Source: Acanthococcus lagerstroemiae (Eukaryota > Arthropoda > Insecta > Hemiptera > Eriococcidae). Taken from it: 64,000 bases of DNA. The stretch lies in contig CM063107.1 of assembly GCA_031841125.1 (NCBI GenBank), positions 68,521,814 to 68,585,813 on the forward strand. Reading direction: 5' to 3'. The notes beneath the pieces were generated by a model. That model made no database searches and was not told the DNA's origin. It worked only from the letters and a program-made list of their open reading frames with translations. The translations under genes and the position numbers were made by a program. Shown here piece by piece: positions 46,161 to 58,468 of this stretch. How positions within the stretch are numbered: position 1 is the stretch's first letter; each line of letters starts with the position of its first letter.

Positions 46161-47350
46161 GCAAATTTTTAATTCTTTAAAAATTTTGTCGGCGAATCTT
46201 TAGTTTTCAAAAAATATTTGCCGGCTAATTTTTCTTCTCCACCTTCCTAAACTGAAAGACAAATTTCGTTTCTGAAAATGGAGTACCCTGGACTCCTATC
46301 AGAGACTAGTCAGTTAAAAGCCGACGGTTTCAAGCTGAGTATTGAACGTTATCTGGAATGTTGAAACAAAGCTGAAATGCGGAAGACATTTCGAAAATCG
46401 GAAAGTCGGCAGCAAACATAAATTTCGAATTTCAATGACTATTTCTGCTTTTTACTAAATTCTCTGTTTGACCTAGAGGCTGAAATTTGAGAAAGTTGAT
46501 TAAAATCTAAAAGTTGAAAGCAAAAGACTTATTCATCAATTAATTTATGGGCTTTGGTCCTGGTGAATATATGAGGGAAATTTGGTCTGGAACAAAAGTC
46601 AAAACTCCATGTGTTTTTCTCATGAGAACAAAAGGGAGCGTATGGCACGGATTCCCCTCTTTTTTTCTAATTTGCTCTCAACCCGAACCCTGGAATCCGC
46701 CCTTTCCAGCATTACTTCAGAGACGTCGGGGAGGCTGTTAAGGCTGTCTTAGCCCTCTTCCCTTCTGGCTGAAAAACTGGCCTAGGTCGAAATCTGGCGA
46801 GTTGCTACGTGGGCTCGAACCCGGGACCTCTGGATTCCGAGACTACTGCGCTATCTACTCGGCCAACCAGACCCCAATCGATCTGAAACTTTGTAGTTTT
46901 TTTTAATTTTATTTTTTTATTATTGGAACCAATGTAGGAGACGAATCAATCGAAATTCAGAAAAAAAAAATCACCAAGAATAAATAACGACCACCTTAAT
47001 AGTGTAAAGGAAGTTGTGTGTTCTCAAGTATTCCTAACATCCTTCCATCTTACCCCGCCCAGACTAGGGTATGCTCATGTGCGCAAATGTGAGTGCTTGG
47101 GGATACGGTTCCAATCTGCATTATTTGCAGGGACGAAACTATGGGGGTGAAACACCCCCAATAATGTGGCAGTCGACAAATTTTGAAAATATGAATTTTT
47201 CATTTTCTAAGAACGTTTGTTTGTTTATTATTCTTTTAACTAAAAAATATTTTGATTAAAAAATCGGAAAATTTTCCCAAAAAAAATATTTATCAGCAAA
47301 TTTTTCTTCTCCACCCCCCTACCCAAACTGAAAGTTGAGTTTCGTCTCTG
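46160..47350 (-). repeat. Composite dispersed repeat, copy 2 (inverted)
   Basis: Reverse complement of the 58469-60556 block: module 47128-47350, spacer 46263-47127 and a truncated second module 46160-46262. Without the SINE the spacer is about 646 bp, against about 652 bp for the other copy without its transposon. Confidence 0.75.
46657..46875 (-). mobile_element. tRNA-derived SINE, copy 2
   Basis: The 219-bp homologue of the 23717 element, with a better-preserved head: TTGGCCGAGTAGATAGCGCA (A box) and GGGTTCGAGCCC (B box, 46811-46821). It sits inside a composite repeat whose other copy (58718-60287) lacks it, so it is a genuine insertion. The target duplication is not clear here. Confidence 0.85.
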
Positions 47351-47755
47351 AATTCAATTACCCGGGAAAATCGTATTTCGGTACTTGATTCGATTCTTCG
47401 AATAAAGTCATGTTTTCCCATTTCAAGGATGAACTTTGGATTCTGGGTCCATATCGGGGTTACAAGAAAAATGTTATAAAATGCTCTGAATCAGTGACTC
47501 AGAACGCCTGTTTCGACGTCTTGCGCGATATCCTTCCATTCAAAATTCCGGAGTGGATAGCACGTGTTAAGCCTTCCTTGGGGTCAACCAGAAAGAACTA
47601 AGATCTTGTCACTTCTTTAGAACTCTTTTTTTTCTTTCTTTTTTTTTACATTAACGAGACTTTTAATGCCTAACGGCTATAGTCTCGGAATGGAATTACA
47701 ATACTTACAGGGTTTGGATTTTAAGGTTATAGGTAAGCGGTGTACATCTTAAGAT

Positions 47756-48433
47756 TTAAATTAGGTGTAGTATACAGTTCTGAACTAGGAAATCGTTTAG
47801 TAGTGATAAATTCTTTAGCTGAAGTAGATTTTCCGGGTTGGTGTTTCGGTGGTATTTGGTGCAGCTATTGATGATGTGTTGGATGGTGAGTTGGGAGTGG
47901 CAGGTATCGCAATTGGGTGGAGGTTGACGTAGGTACATGTGTTTATGTGTTATTTTTGTGTGGCCGAGGAGGATTCTGTTGATGGCAGTTTCGATGGTGC
48001 GATTTGGGCTCAGGTTTCCAATAATTCTGGTCCAGTCGTAGCAGTCTTCTTTGATTTGGCGGAGTTTGTTTTCTGTGAGGTGTTTCCATTCAGTGTTCCA
48101 TAATTCTCTGGATTGGTGTTGGAGATACATTTTGAGGTCATCGGGGTGGACTATGGGGATTGTGGGCTCGGGTTCGCCTCTGGCAGCTGCGTCGGTGATA
48201 TCATGTCCAGTGATGCCGCAGTGGCTTGGAATCCAGATGAAGATGACCTCGACGTTGTGTACCGAGAGATGCTGGAGGGAGTGGTGGATATGACTGATTA
48301 AGACGTCGGAGTTAAGGTCGGCTTGTTTTTGGAGTTTTCGTAAGGAAGTTTCAGAATCGGTGAATATTAGGAACTCATTTCCCAGTGCTAGCCCGACTTC
48401 GCATTTGAAAAAGAACAGGATTTTTTTGCACAC
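47756..48433 (-). pseudogene. LINE ORF2 C-terminal fragment: RNase H and zinc-knuckle region
   Basis: 225-residue open frame from a 5'-truncated non-LTR retrotransposon of I/Jockey style. Visible: the FTDSE strand (Asp26), then IWIPSHCGITGHDITDAAA (Asp81), the second half of an RNase H domain. The first catalytic Asp and the Glu would lie upstream and are absent. The end carries a CxxC...H...C pattern (CDTCHSQLTIQHIINSC) typical of such ORFs. The - strand 3' end (about 47640) runs into an A-rich tail. There is no reverse-transcriptase part, so it is a dead insertion. Confidence 0.82.
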
Positions 48434-48439
48434 TTAGTA

Positions 48440-49959
48440 TAAAAACTACTCCCGGGACGACATAGGCTTATTTGAAAAAAACTATAAGGAGGGATACGAT
48501 GCACAGCCTAAGTAGCGGGGTGGGAGGGGGTATCACACCCCTAATTTAGTTTGAAAGTCAGAACTCAGAGAATTCTAACAGCCAGATGGAAAAACTGGAA
48601 GAGTGTGAAATTCTACATAATATATATTTTCTAGTTTCAACTAACATTTTTTATAGTTTTGCGGTTCACCCCCCTTCTCCTCCTCGCTCCAAAAAATTGC
48701 TGGATACGACCCAGTTACATGAGTGCAAACGTAGGTTCAGAGTCTCAGAAGTTCTCACCCAAGCTTGGTTACATCCCTGTTTCATAGCACTAGTGCATGA
48801 TGAAAATTTGTCAGTAGCTACGCGTATATCTCTCGTGATGTTCTATACTCATGCTTGAATTGGCTACATAACAAACAGAAGTTGGCTTGCATAAGAACTG
48901 CAGACATAAGCGCAAACGGCTGACTTAGGGTGGAAAAGGGGATTATGAGGTGCTAACTATCAAAATAATGCTGAATTATTTTCAGTCTCTTTTTGGAGGG
49001 AATTTTCAGAGGATTAGTGGGAAGCCTAAACCTCCCGAAACCTCCTCCTATTTATGCATATGACTGCAGGGCGGTGGAAAGTTTTCATTTCAGCAAGAAA
49101 ACCTAGAAATTGAAAAACTATTACTACGTCCAGGTGTAATGTCCTGTCTGTTTTTATTTAAACGTGTTATAATTGTTTTCGTTTCTCCCTCATTAATTTG
49201 AACGACATAGCCAGGTTAATCACATAATGGCCGAGTATGTATTATTGTTTACTAATAAATCAATTCGTTTCAACACCGCACTGATGCTCACATTTTTGTC
49301 ATTATCTACTCACCGAACGGGTGATAAATATAAATACCAATTCTTTCAAAAATAACGAAAAGGAGGCAAGAATTTGACGTGCCTCTAACTGAAAACAATC
49401 AACATGAATTTAATTACTCTAGAAACAGTTTTCGTTTCGATTGTTTCTCGCTTTCAGTTCGCTTGATTTTCGTGCACTGTTTGAAAAATTTCGCATCTTC
49501 GTTGAATCGACTTTCTTGGAGCCTGTGACCACTGGTAAGCTTTTTATGATATAACCCTACAGCTCATACTCGTACCGTAATCTCAAACTTGTTTATTCGA
49601 CAAATTGGGTATGAATCGACGAATGCCAACCGTGATTCCGATTTTCCAACTGAATACGATGAATACGAAGCTATAAATCTTAAATACGAATACGCATAGA
49701 TGGATTATGCTGGATACAAAAATTCGTGAGTATGGAAAATTTAAAACGAGTCTGAAAGGATTTTCGGATACGGAAACTTATACGTTCTCGATGTTTAATT
49801 AGATAACGGGCATAATATTTTTAGACTGTGACCAGCATTTGACTGGAGAACTCCTAGTCAAGTTACAGCAGATATGTCACAAGCATGGATTTAGATTTTG
49901 AACAGTCTTTTGGGCGACTCTCGCCATCTAAATTTGCAGATATATGTTCCTCATTCATT
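48440..49959. other. No feature recognised
   Basis: AT-rich DNA upstream (in - strand terms) of the truncated LINE; no further LINE coding sequence, so the 5' truncation is near 48433. Confidence 0.4.
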
Positions 49960-49971
49960 CGGCAGCCGTGT

Positions 49972-50078
49972 TAAGATGTGGTGGGACGTATGGCGATGCA
50001 CGCATGTCAAAATGGCCCCTGAGATACCGCACCCTCGGCCCTGGAAACTACTGTTTCGAGTATCGCATCAGTGGCCGG
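49972..50078 (+). mobile_element. Very short SINE-like element, copy 2 (107 bp)
   Basis: Flanked by a perfect 12-bp duplication CGGCAGCCGTGT (49960-49971, 50079-50090). The core GACGTATGGCGATGCACGCA and TTTCGAGTATCGCATCAGTG are shared with the other copies. Confidence 0.78.
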
Positions 50079-50610
50079 CGGCAGCCGTGTGATGCTTTCC
50101 CAATAAATGCGTCAGTACTGCTAGTGCGGGGAATTCGGGAAAAATTTTATACAAAATAATCATGTGTAAACTGCATCTATAAATATAAAACCGGTATAAT
50201 ATACATTCTGAGAATCATAAGGAACAATATGAAGATCCGCGACGCCTTGTAATGCTTCGGTGCTTTCACGAGTGAAGGTAAAAGTAAGGGTCAAGTTCAG
50301 AATATTATAGACTGCAGGTAACCTAATTTAGATCGAACCAGGATAAGCGTCAAACAAACATGAAAATTCTTTAAATTGCCCATATGAAAAAGGTTTCTTT
50401 GAAATTTTCATAACTACCCCAAAAATGTCGCAAATTGGGGTTCAAAAACTACACATCAACACAGGACTTATAGGCACTAACATTGAATTGCTCGCATTTT
50501 TTTCAGTAGCACCGGGTTTCACCAACAGATGCAGGGCTAACCACCCCTCAATCCATTTCTGTATTCACCTGTACTCTATCAATGTGAATTTTACTGTCCC
50601 TTACCACCCT

Positions 50611-50718
50611 CACTTGGTGGAGCGTATGGCGATGCACCCATGCTAAACTGACTCCTCAGACACTAGACCTTTGGCTTCGGAAACTCCTTTCGAGTATCGC
50701 GTCGGTGACCAGAGAAAA
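50611..50718 (+). mobile_element. Very short SINE-like element, copy 3 (108 bp)
   Basis: Contains GGAGCGTATGGCGATGCACC and TTTCGAGTATCGCGTCGGTG. Flanked by 14-bp direct repeats with 2 mismatches (50597-50610 TCCCTTACCACCCT, 50719-50732). It lies 532 bp after copy 2 in the same orientation. Confidence 0.72.
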
Positions 50719-51553
50719 TCCCTTACCTACCTCCGCTAATTTCAAATGTCTACTAATACACCTTTAATGTTGCGAGTTTTTGCATTTATTCAGTTTCGAA
50801 GAGAATTCATAGAGTGCAATTTCTGAACTCCTAGAATGCAATAAAGAAAATCACGAATTGCTAATTCTGAATATCCCATTACCATAAGATCCAGCCTTGA
50901 TTGAAGCTTCTAACAATAAAATTTCACCATTGGGGGAAAGCTAACTTGATACGATTTAAAAAATCGATCGAAAAAAGTTTTTCGGGTCGCTGATTTTGAA
51001 TGCCCCAAGACCCACAGTAATTCTTGATCTAATTTGAGGCCACAAAATCGAATTTCATTCTGGAGAGGGAGCAAAGTGACTAGACTTAGAAAATTGAATA
51101 GAATATTGAAACATGGATCTTCCTGGTTGTTTAGTCTGCGTCACAGCAGATTTGGCATTCGATCTCACATGACCCCTGAAATCCAAATTTCATCCCCACA
51201 ATTGTTTCGGGAGATAAATCAGTTTCAAACCAATCGAACGGGATACTCGAACACCTGCTTAGCTACTTTGTTTGATTTTCAAAGTCAAGTCAATGTGACC
51301 TATTTCATGGCTGAAATTTGGATTTAGGAGCTCAAATCGGGCCTTCATTTAAAGTTTGGCGACATTTTTGAATTTAGTGACCCAAGAAAATCGTATCTCA
51401 ATACTTGCTTCTACTTTTCGTGCAATCCGCTCGCACACGTTGGACCTCCCTTCCCTTACCACAGATGCCACAATCCACAGTTTTGAACTTGAAACCTGAA
51501 TAACAAAAAATTCATCAAACCGTCTTGGAATCATAGATAAATGGAAATTGGTT

Positions 51554-51936
51554 CAGGGCCGTACCCAGGATTTAAGAGTAAAGGGGGGGGGGGAGGTTGC
51601 AATTAAGATAAATTTTTTCTTGGTGCGGGAGATTCAGTCACAGATCCGCCCTCCTCTCCGTCTCAACCCATTGTTTTCTCGTGTATTTTTGGCCAACGGG
51701 GGGGGGGCCTCAGTTACAGATTCGCCCTTCTCTCCGCCTCAACCCATTGATTTTTCGTGTTTTAGATGTTTTTACTACTGTGTATACTTGAGCAAAAACC
51801 TTAACGCTGCCCCCGAAACAGCCCCTGTTACTATGACGTCATACTACTGAGTATACTTGAACAAAAAAATGTATTTCTTCCAGCCAGGAGTATACCCGAG
51901 TTTTTTGACCCCCCCCCCCCCATCGGTACGGTCCTG
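51554..51936. mobile_element. hAT-like non-autonomous element
   Basis: Termini CAGGGCCGTACCCAGG and (reversed) CAGGACCGTACCGATG. Perfect 8-bp duplication AATTGGTT (51546-51553, 51937-51944). An internal near-duplication (CAGATCCGCCCTCCTCTCCG / CAGATTCGCCCTTCTCTCCG) lies at 51642 and 51716. Confidence 0.87.
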
Positions 51937-52949
51937 AATTGGTTTTCAAGAGTTGCGAAGGGGCTAATATTTTTTTCCACTCGCACATGTCGCCGCCCCT
52001 TCCGTTCTCCATATATTATTTTCAGATTTCCGGAGGGGCTTCCGGTGCATAGGGGAAGAGCTTTGCCCCAAGTCCTCTCCCCCTACTTGCGTTTATGCTT
52101 GGAATCCTATGAAGGTACTTGAGAACTGCCTATTTCGACAATTTACCTAATTCAAGTCTGAAATTTTAAAATTCGAGTCCAACTGTGAAGGCCAAAGCCA
52201 GATTCTCAACTCGCCTACTTCAATCATTTGTTCCGTACTGTATTTCATGTTATTTTGACTCCAAATTCCAAAATATGGCCTCCGAGGGGGGGGGGGGAGA
52301 TCAAAACATTTTCGTAAAATATATCGTCCTCATCGAATACATACTTGGTTTATATCCTTTGATATGTAAGTTTTTAGAATTATTCCTTGTTCCGATTCCG
52401 AGTTCAAAACTATAACATCTAAGGGGGAGGGGGAGACATACATGTCAGTTACTAGGTTTTAAGGTCGCTGAATTTGTTTTGGATACTATTCTCAGTAAAG
52501 TTCAAAACATTTTATAATGCAGTACCAGAGATAGGGGGAGTGATAAAGTTCCATTAAAGACGTTGTGCACGTCAGTGTTAGCTTTATAAGTCGTTCAATT
52601 CATTTCCGGTATTATTTTTACTCTCGGAGACGAGAGTAGAATGTTATACACACTCACAGACCTATAATAGTCCAGCAGAATCAAGAAAAGTATCACTGAG
52701 ATAACATCAATTTCACTTTAGTGGTTTTGTAGGTCAACATTGTTTAAATTTGCGGTAAATTCTCTACACATTCTAAATAAAAATCTCAACAGTACATGTG
52801 AAAAGGAACGCCTATAACCTCAAATTTGTCGCCGTCTTCCAACAGTCAGCCTAGACAGGAAAAACCGCGACAGTGACCGCAAACGCACGAGTATTTGAAG
52901 TCTAACGCGACAGCTGCATTCATTGGTACACCTAAACGACCTTCAAAAC

Positions 52950-55170
52950 CCTAGAAATGATACCCATAATGTACCTAATTACGAACATGAATATTTTTAT
53001 GAACCACTCTCCCACCCTCTCACACAGTATAGCCAAGATCCAGATTATAGTCGGAACAGTGCCGAAAATGAGTGCAGCGACCTTTAAAACCTACAGAATG
53101 ATAACCAAAATGCATTTGCTCGTAAATATTATCAGCAGGAAATTCCTTCCCCATTCCCTCAAGTGTCCCAGTTTGTAAGTCAGGGTTAAGATATTATTAA
53201 CAATAAATTCCGCGACTTTTAAAACCTGAGAAATGATATTCATTATGCATCTACTCATAAGTAACATCAGAACCCCCAGGGATGCCACAATTTGCAAGTT
53301 AGGACCATAATAATGCCAAAAATGAATTCAGCGACTTTCAAGATCAACAAAAAGGGTCTATAATCCGTATGTTCATAATATCATTAGCAGTAAACTCCTC
53401 CCAACCCTTTCAATATCAAAATTTGCAGCCGCCCTTTAATTTCCAAAGTTTGCAAGCTAGAGTCAAAATATACTCAAAAATGAGTTCAACAACTTCTAAA
53501 TCTTATAAAAACGATATCCACAAAGCATCTACTCAGGAAAATAACCCTCCTCGCCATCAGAGATGCTACAATTTTCAAGTTAGGGGTGGGGTCAAAATAG
53601 AGCTGAGCATGAGTTCGGCGACCTTCAAGATCAACAAAATAGGGTCTATAATGCATCTGCTCATAAATATTATTAACGGTAAACTCCTCCACGCCCCTTT
53701 AATGCCAAAATTTGCAGCCACCTCTTAAATTCCACAGTTTGCAAACTAGAGTCAAAATATATTCAAAAATGAATTCAGCGACTTCTAAAACCCATAAAAT
53801 GATATCCATAAAGCATATACTCCGGAAAAAATCCTTCTCGTCATTACAAATGCCACAATTTGCAAGTTAGGAGTCAACATAGTGTTGGGCATGAGTTCGG
53901 TGAGCTTTAAGATCAACAAAATAGGATCTATAATGCATCTGCTCCTAAATATCATTAGCCGTGAACACCTCCCCATCCCTTCAACGCCAAAATTTGCAGC
54001 CACCCCTTAAATTCCACAGTTTGCAAACTAGAGTAAAAATATATTCAAAAATGAGTTGCAGCGACTTCTAAAACGCATAAAAACAATATCCATAAAGCAT
54101 CTACTCAGGAGACAACCAATCCTCGCCACCAAAGATGCCACAATTTGCAAGTAAGGTATCAAAATAGTGTTGGGCATGAGTTCGGCAAACTTCGAAACCA
54201 ACAAAATGGTATCCATAATGCATCTGCTTGAAAATATTATCGGTAGCAAACCCTTCCCCGCCTTCCTAAGTGCTACAATTTGCAAGCTAGAGTCAAAAGA
54301 TACTCAAAAATGAAATCAGCGACTTCTAAAACCTATAAAATGATATCCATAATACATCCACTCATAAGTAACATCAGGAGGAAATCCCTCCTCACCATCA
54401 GAAATGCCACAATTTGCAAGTGGGGTCAAAATAGTGCCCAACGTGAGTTCAGCAACCTATGAAACCAACAAAATGGTATCTATTATGCATCTGCTTGTAA
54501 ACATCACCAGCAGTAAATCACTCGTAGGCGCGCATCCAGACTTGATTTTTTTTTTTTTTTGGGGGGGGGGGGGATGGATTCTAGAAGGTAATTTTTTTCT
54601 GTGATTTTTTTTGATGAATGAAAGGCATAGTGCTGCATTAAAAAACTGGTATATTATTATTTCTTTTTGAAGTTGGGGGGGGGGATTTCCCTTTCCCCCT
54701 TGTATCCGCGCCTGATCCCTCACCACCCTCTTACGTGCCACAATTTGTAAACTGGTTACAGTATCGTCAAGAATGAGTTCAGCGATGTTTAAAACCTATA
54801 CCCATAATGCAACTGCTCATCGATATCATGGGAAGTACCTCACCACCACCATGCACTACAAATGTTACAATTTACAAGTTAGAGTAAAAATATTGTCAAA
54901 AATGAATTCAGATTTAGAGATTCTTATAATTTACAAAATGATATGCCTAATACACCTGTTCATAGATATTATCAACTGTAAGCTCCCTCGCTGCCCCCTC
55001 AATCGCCATAATTTGTATGATAATATTAAACTATTGCCATAAATGAGTTTAGAGGCCTTCAAAACCTAAGAAATAAAATTCATAACCTATACTGCGTTTA
55101 TTGATATTTTCAGTTTTCTGTCCCCGTCCCCTCCATAGATACAACAGTTTTCTAATTAGGGTCAAATGGT
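52950..55170 (+). repeat. Degenerate tandem array, ~135-bp unit
   Basis: About sixteen units. Consensus parts: GCCACAATTTGCAAGTTAGG, GTCAAAATA, AAAATGAGTTCAGCGACTT, AAAACC-ATAAAATGATATCC, ATAATGCATCTGCTCATAAA, ATCATCAGCA and CTCCTCCCCACCC. Between 53400 and 54100 a two-unit period of about 280 bp appears (CCACAGTTTGCAAACTAGAG near 53735 and 54010). It is interrupted by the 54525-54714 element. Frames across it are artefacts. Confidence 0.82.
54525..54714. mobile_element. hAT-like element interrupting a tandem array
   Basis: Termini TAGGCGCGCATCCAG and (reversed) CAGGCGCGGATACAAG. Flanks ATCACTCG/ATCCCTCA (54517-54524, 54715-54722; 6 of 8). A 16-nt T run meets a 13-nt G run inside. It clearly splits the 52.95-55.17 kb array. 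Confidence 0.72.
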
Positions 55171-55500
55171 TGTCAAAAATTTTTTAAGGGATACGTTAAG
55201 CATTGTATTTTATGAAAATGTTCAGCCTCTTTTTTCTTCCAGCAGGCATCATTTTCAACTTAATTAAACTAACAGCGAAATTTGAATCCCCACAGGCAGT
55301 ACTTTAATTCGATATGAAAAGCTAATGAAAGTTTTAAGAGTTCTAGTAACAAACTCGTTAGAGATATTGATAAACCACAGAAACATACGAAGGTCAAAGT
55401 GCAGTCTCTGAAGATGTGAGGGGATTTTAGGGATAGGGAGAGGGGGATAGAAGAACTGGCCTGGAATAATTAGCAAGATCGAAAAAACTTTGTGACATTG

Positions 55501-55611
55501 GTCTTGTTAAGGTGCATGGTGAAGCACTCATGCCAAATTGACCCTTACGACACCGCGCCTCAGGCTCTGGAATCCCCCTTCAGGGTATCGCATCACAGAC
55601 TTCAGAGGAAT
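55501..55611 (+). mobile_element. Very short SINE-like element, copy 4 (111 bp, diverged)
   Basis: Shares GGTGCATGGTGAAGCACTCA, ATGCCAAATTGACCC, ACACCGCGCC and GGGTATCGCATCA with the other copies. Flanked by TTTGTGACATTG (55489-55500) and TTTGTAACATGG (55612-55623), 10 of 12 identical. Confidence 0.65.
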
Positions 55612-55908
55612 TTTGTAACATGGGGAGAATGTGCAGAATTAAATGACATTTCCCAAAAAGTCTATGTTATTGCCAGTTAGTATAAAGGGTTATTTTCAAG
55701 CCCCTCTGAGAAAGAAGTTAACAGACGAATTGCAACTGCGTATAGTAAATTCTGGAACGTAAAATTCATTTTCAAAAATAATATCCCTTATTTCGCACAA
55801 AAGCTACATCTTCAATGGCTACATCCTTCCGACATTGATATAGGGATGCTGAATCGGGTCCTGCACTGAACAAATTGAGAAAAAGTTTCAGTCTACACAG
55901 AACTGCAT

Positions 55909-55911
<3 letters not shown>

Positions 55912-55992
<81 letters not shown>
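55912..55992 (+). repeat. (GA)n microsatellite
   Basis: 81 nt of uninterrupted GA, about 40 units. The - strand Leu-Ser frame is an artefact. Confidence 0.95.
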
Positions 55993-55994
<2 letters not shown>

Positions 55995-56048
55995 CTCAGT
56001 CTCAAGCTACAAGAAAAAGCCAGACTGGGAAAAATTAAACAAAAATTT

Positions 56049-56291
56049 AGATTCAACAAAAATGTTTCACACTTAGCAAGAAGACTAAAATGGGACTGGA
56101 CTGGACATCTGCGTAGACTGAAAGATTAATGATGGACACAAAAAATCGATTTCTGGTATCTTAGAGGAGGAAGAACGACTTCGACAGATTCACAAAAAAA
56201 AAATTTCCACAGAGTAGCAGCCGATCGGAGTGACTGGGTCAGGTTGAGGGTGGCATTTGCCCAAAAACAGGACTTGAAAAGATTTATCTAA
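56049..56291 (+). pseudogene. LINE ORF C-terminal remnant
   Basis: One frame reads RFNKNVSHLARRLKWDWTGH, LRRLKD, two stops, WTQKIDFWYLRGGRTTSTD and RVAADRSDWVRLRVAFAQ to TAA. The KWxWxGHxxRLxDxRW pattern matches the fragment at 61485-61740, so both derive from related non-LTR elements. The 3' flank holds AATAAAAATGATGATAA. A (GA)n tract precedes it. Confidence 0.65.
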
Positions 56292-56620
56292 TTGTAATTA
56301 AACTCTGTGTACTTCAACCACTTCTAATAAAAATGATGATAACCTTAATGACGTTTTGGGGTGGTTACAAAAAAATGTTAATGGACTTTTCTCTATAGTA
56401 AAACTAAGAGATGAGTATTTTTTGGTGGAAACATTCTCGATAAAATTAGTATTTATTCGAATGACTCGAACTTGCGGAGCTGCTTTACTCGGATTCTCGT
56501 GGACTTTTAATTATACTGATTAGTATGCCCAACTGACCAACTATAACAAAATTCAGCTTTCCGAGAACTTGCGCATTTATTTGCTCATTTTTTGGATAAT
56601 TTTACTGGGCTGTAATTCAC

Positions 56621-56850
56621 GTGGAGTCGGAGCTGGGACTGAAGTTGCAAAGCAGTTTACAGCTCCAAATCATCAAATTTCTCAAGGTTAGAGCCAGAGT
56701 TAGAACTGAGGCTCTGAAAAAATACAATTTCAGGAGCAAGAACGTGGAGTCGAATTTGGAACCAGCAAGCAGTTCAGAGCTACTAAAAATCTTAAGGTCA
56801 GGGGCAGAGTCAGAGACCGGAGGCTTTGAAACGGGCTGCTGCTTCACAGT
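56621..56850 (+). repeat. ~124-bp tandem duplication
   Basis: GTGGAGTCGGAGCTGGGACT (56620) recurs as GTGGAGTCGAATTTGGAACC (56745); each is followed by AGCAGTT-CAGAGCT, TCAAGGTTAGAGCCAGAGTT-like and GAGGCT blocks. Confidence 0.65.
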
Positions 56851-56969
56851 CCTGATTCTAATCTGATGAAACGTGACTATCACAAACAAACATTGCGATG
56901 TTGACAGATCGTAAACAAACATATTACCAAATCGTTCGTCTAAACTGCCTGTGGCATTTTTCAACGTTC

Positions 56970-58460
56970 AAGATATTATACGAATATTTGCTATTTTGAC
57001 CGAAGTGGGCATCACACAGGATGGTTAAGTTGACCAAGGTCCCGCGAATGCGACGCCGTCGTTTAGTTTTAAACAGTAAAAAGCAAAGTCCGTAACATCC
57101 CACTACTTTATGAACCTAACCAAATTATCGTTTCCCGGTCATCAGTTCCGAGAACATTTATGACACCAGGTGTGACGGGGAAAAAGAAACCCATTCATCT
57201 GTGATTCACTGACTCGAGTACAGGAAGAGATCAACAATCCATGTAAACAATTTTTGACCGATAACTCGAGTCAACACGCTATCTACTTATTTCTCGTTTA
57301 ATTCTGGTTTAAATGGAAGACGACGTAACGGATTTTTAATAACAAAGTTTCCGTTAAGAAGAAGGCAAATATTTTGTATGCTGATTTATGTATCATCAAC
57401 TTGCTGCCGGGATTCACGCCGAGATATCGCCGTCAGATAGGAAAACCTAATCACGGTTCCAAAAAATAACGCATATAAAATTAAATATGCCTAGGATTTT
57501 TTATGATATTTTATTCGAGCAAATGAAATCGATTAAGGAGGCCTCACTGGAATGTTTATTTGCGCGGGTAAATTTGGGAATTACTGGACTGAAGTTTTTA
57601 CAAAACTCGGACAGGAGAAACCTGTGTGCGGGTAAAAAACTTCATTATTTGAACCTGCTGTGCAGTACAGACGCCGAGACACGGAAGATATTGGAAAAAC
57701 CGCAACAGATTCAGTACAAGAGTTCATGCTAAATTAAAACGAGTATGCGGTAGGTGTGACGTAAACGTAAACTTTTTTTCCGAACAGGAAAATCAGATCA
57801 TAGATCAGGTAATGTACCGGTGCTCACGTGTTACATACTTTTTGTAAGCAATCATAATACAAACGAACTTGGCTAACACGTAAATTCGTCCGTAGAAATA
57901 GGATTTTAAAAAGGAAACTTCAAAAAGGTTTTTTGTGGAATATTGTTGATAGTAGTTTCCTTAATGACCAAGAAAAAACCACAGCCCCAAAATGGCTTGC
58001 CAAATTTTCAGGCGGTTTGAAGCCCCCGAAATTAGTTTTTCGCGAAAATATCCAAAAGAATTATATCTAAGACAAATTGTTTCAAACAAAAAATGTTTCT
58101 CCCTCGATTCCCCACTGAAAAGATTCGTTACAGTTTTTCGATAACTGCCTTCAAAATGTCCCAAATAAGGGGTTGAAGATAACCCTACATTTCACCATAC
58201 ATCAACATGGACCTTTACGAGAAATAATACAGAGTTTTCAACATTTTCTTGTTGTCACCGACTTCAGCGAACAAAAAGCAGGATGCAAATCACTCGGGAT
58301 CCGTTTCTGTACATTACTGTCCACACCTCCCCGGAATTTCCTCTTCGCCCCTGTCCTCAAGCACCCGACTTTGAAATTTGCGTTTTTCAGTATTTTTTCA
58401 GTATAAAAATGACCTTTCCATTAAAACTTTCGAAGCTTTCATCAGCACATACTGTCAAAT
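56970..58460. other. Gene-free stretch
   Basis: One 81-codon frame (57487-57732) has moderately coding-like composition but no recognised domain or splice context. Confidence 0.35.
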
Positions 58461-58468
58461 TGAAATAT

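Noticed and set aside
48051..48301. Frames on + opposite the LINE fragment
   Set aside because: Shadows of the - strand RNase H frame.
55772..56059. Leu-Ser repeat frame on -
   Set aside because: Translation of the (GA)n tract.
57487..57732. 81-codon frame starting MPRIFYDIL
   Set aside because: Composition is plausible for coding, but no family, acceptor/donor or neighbour supports it.
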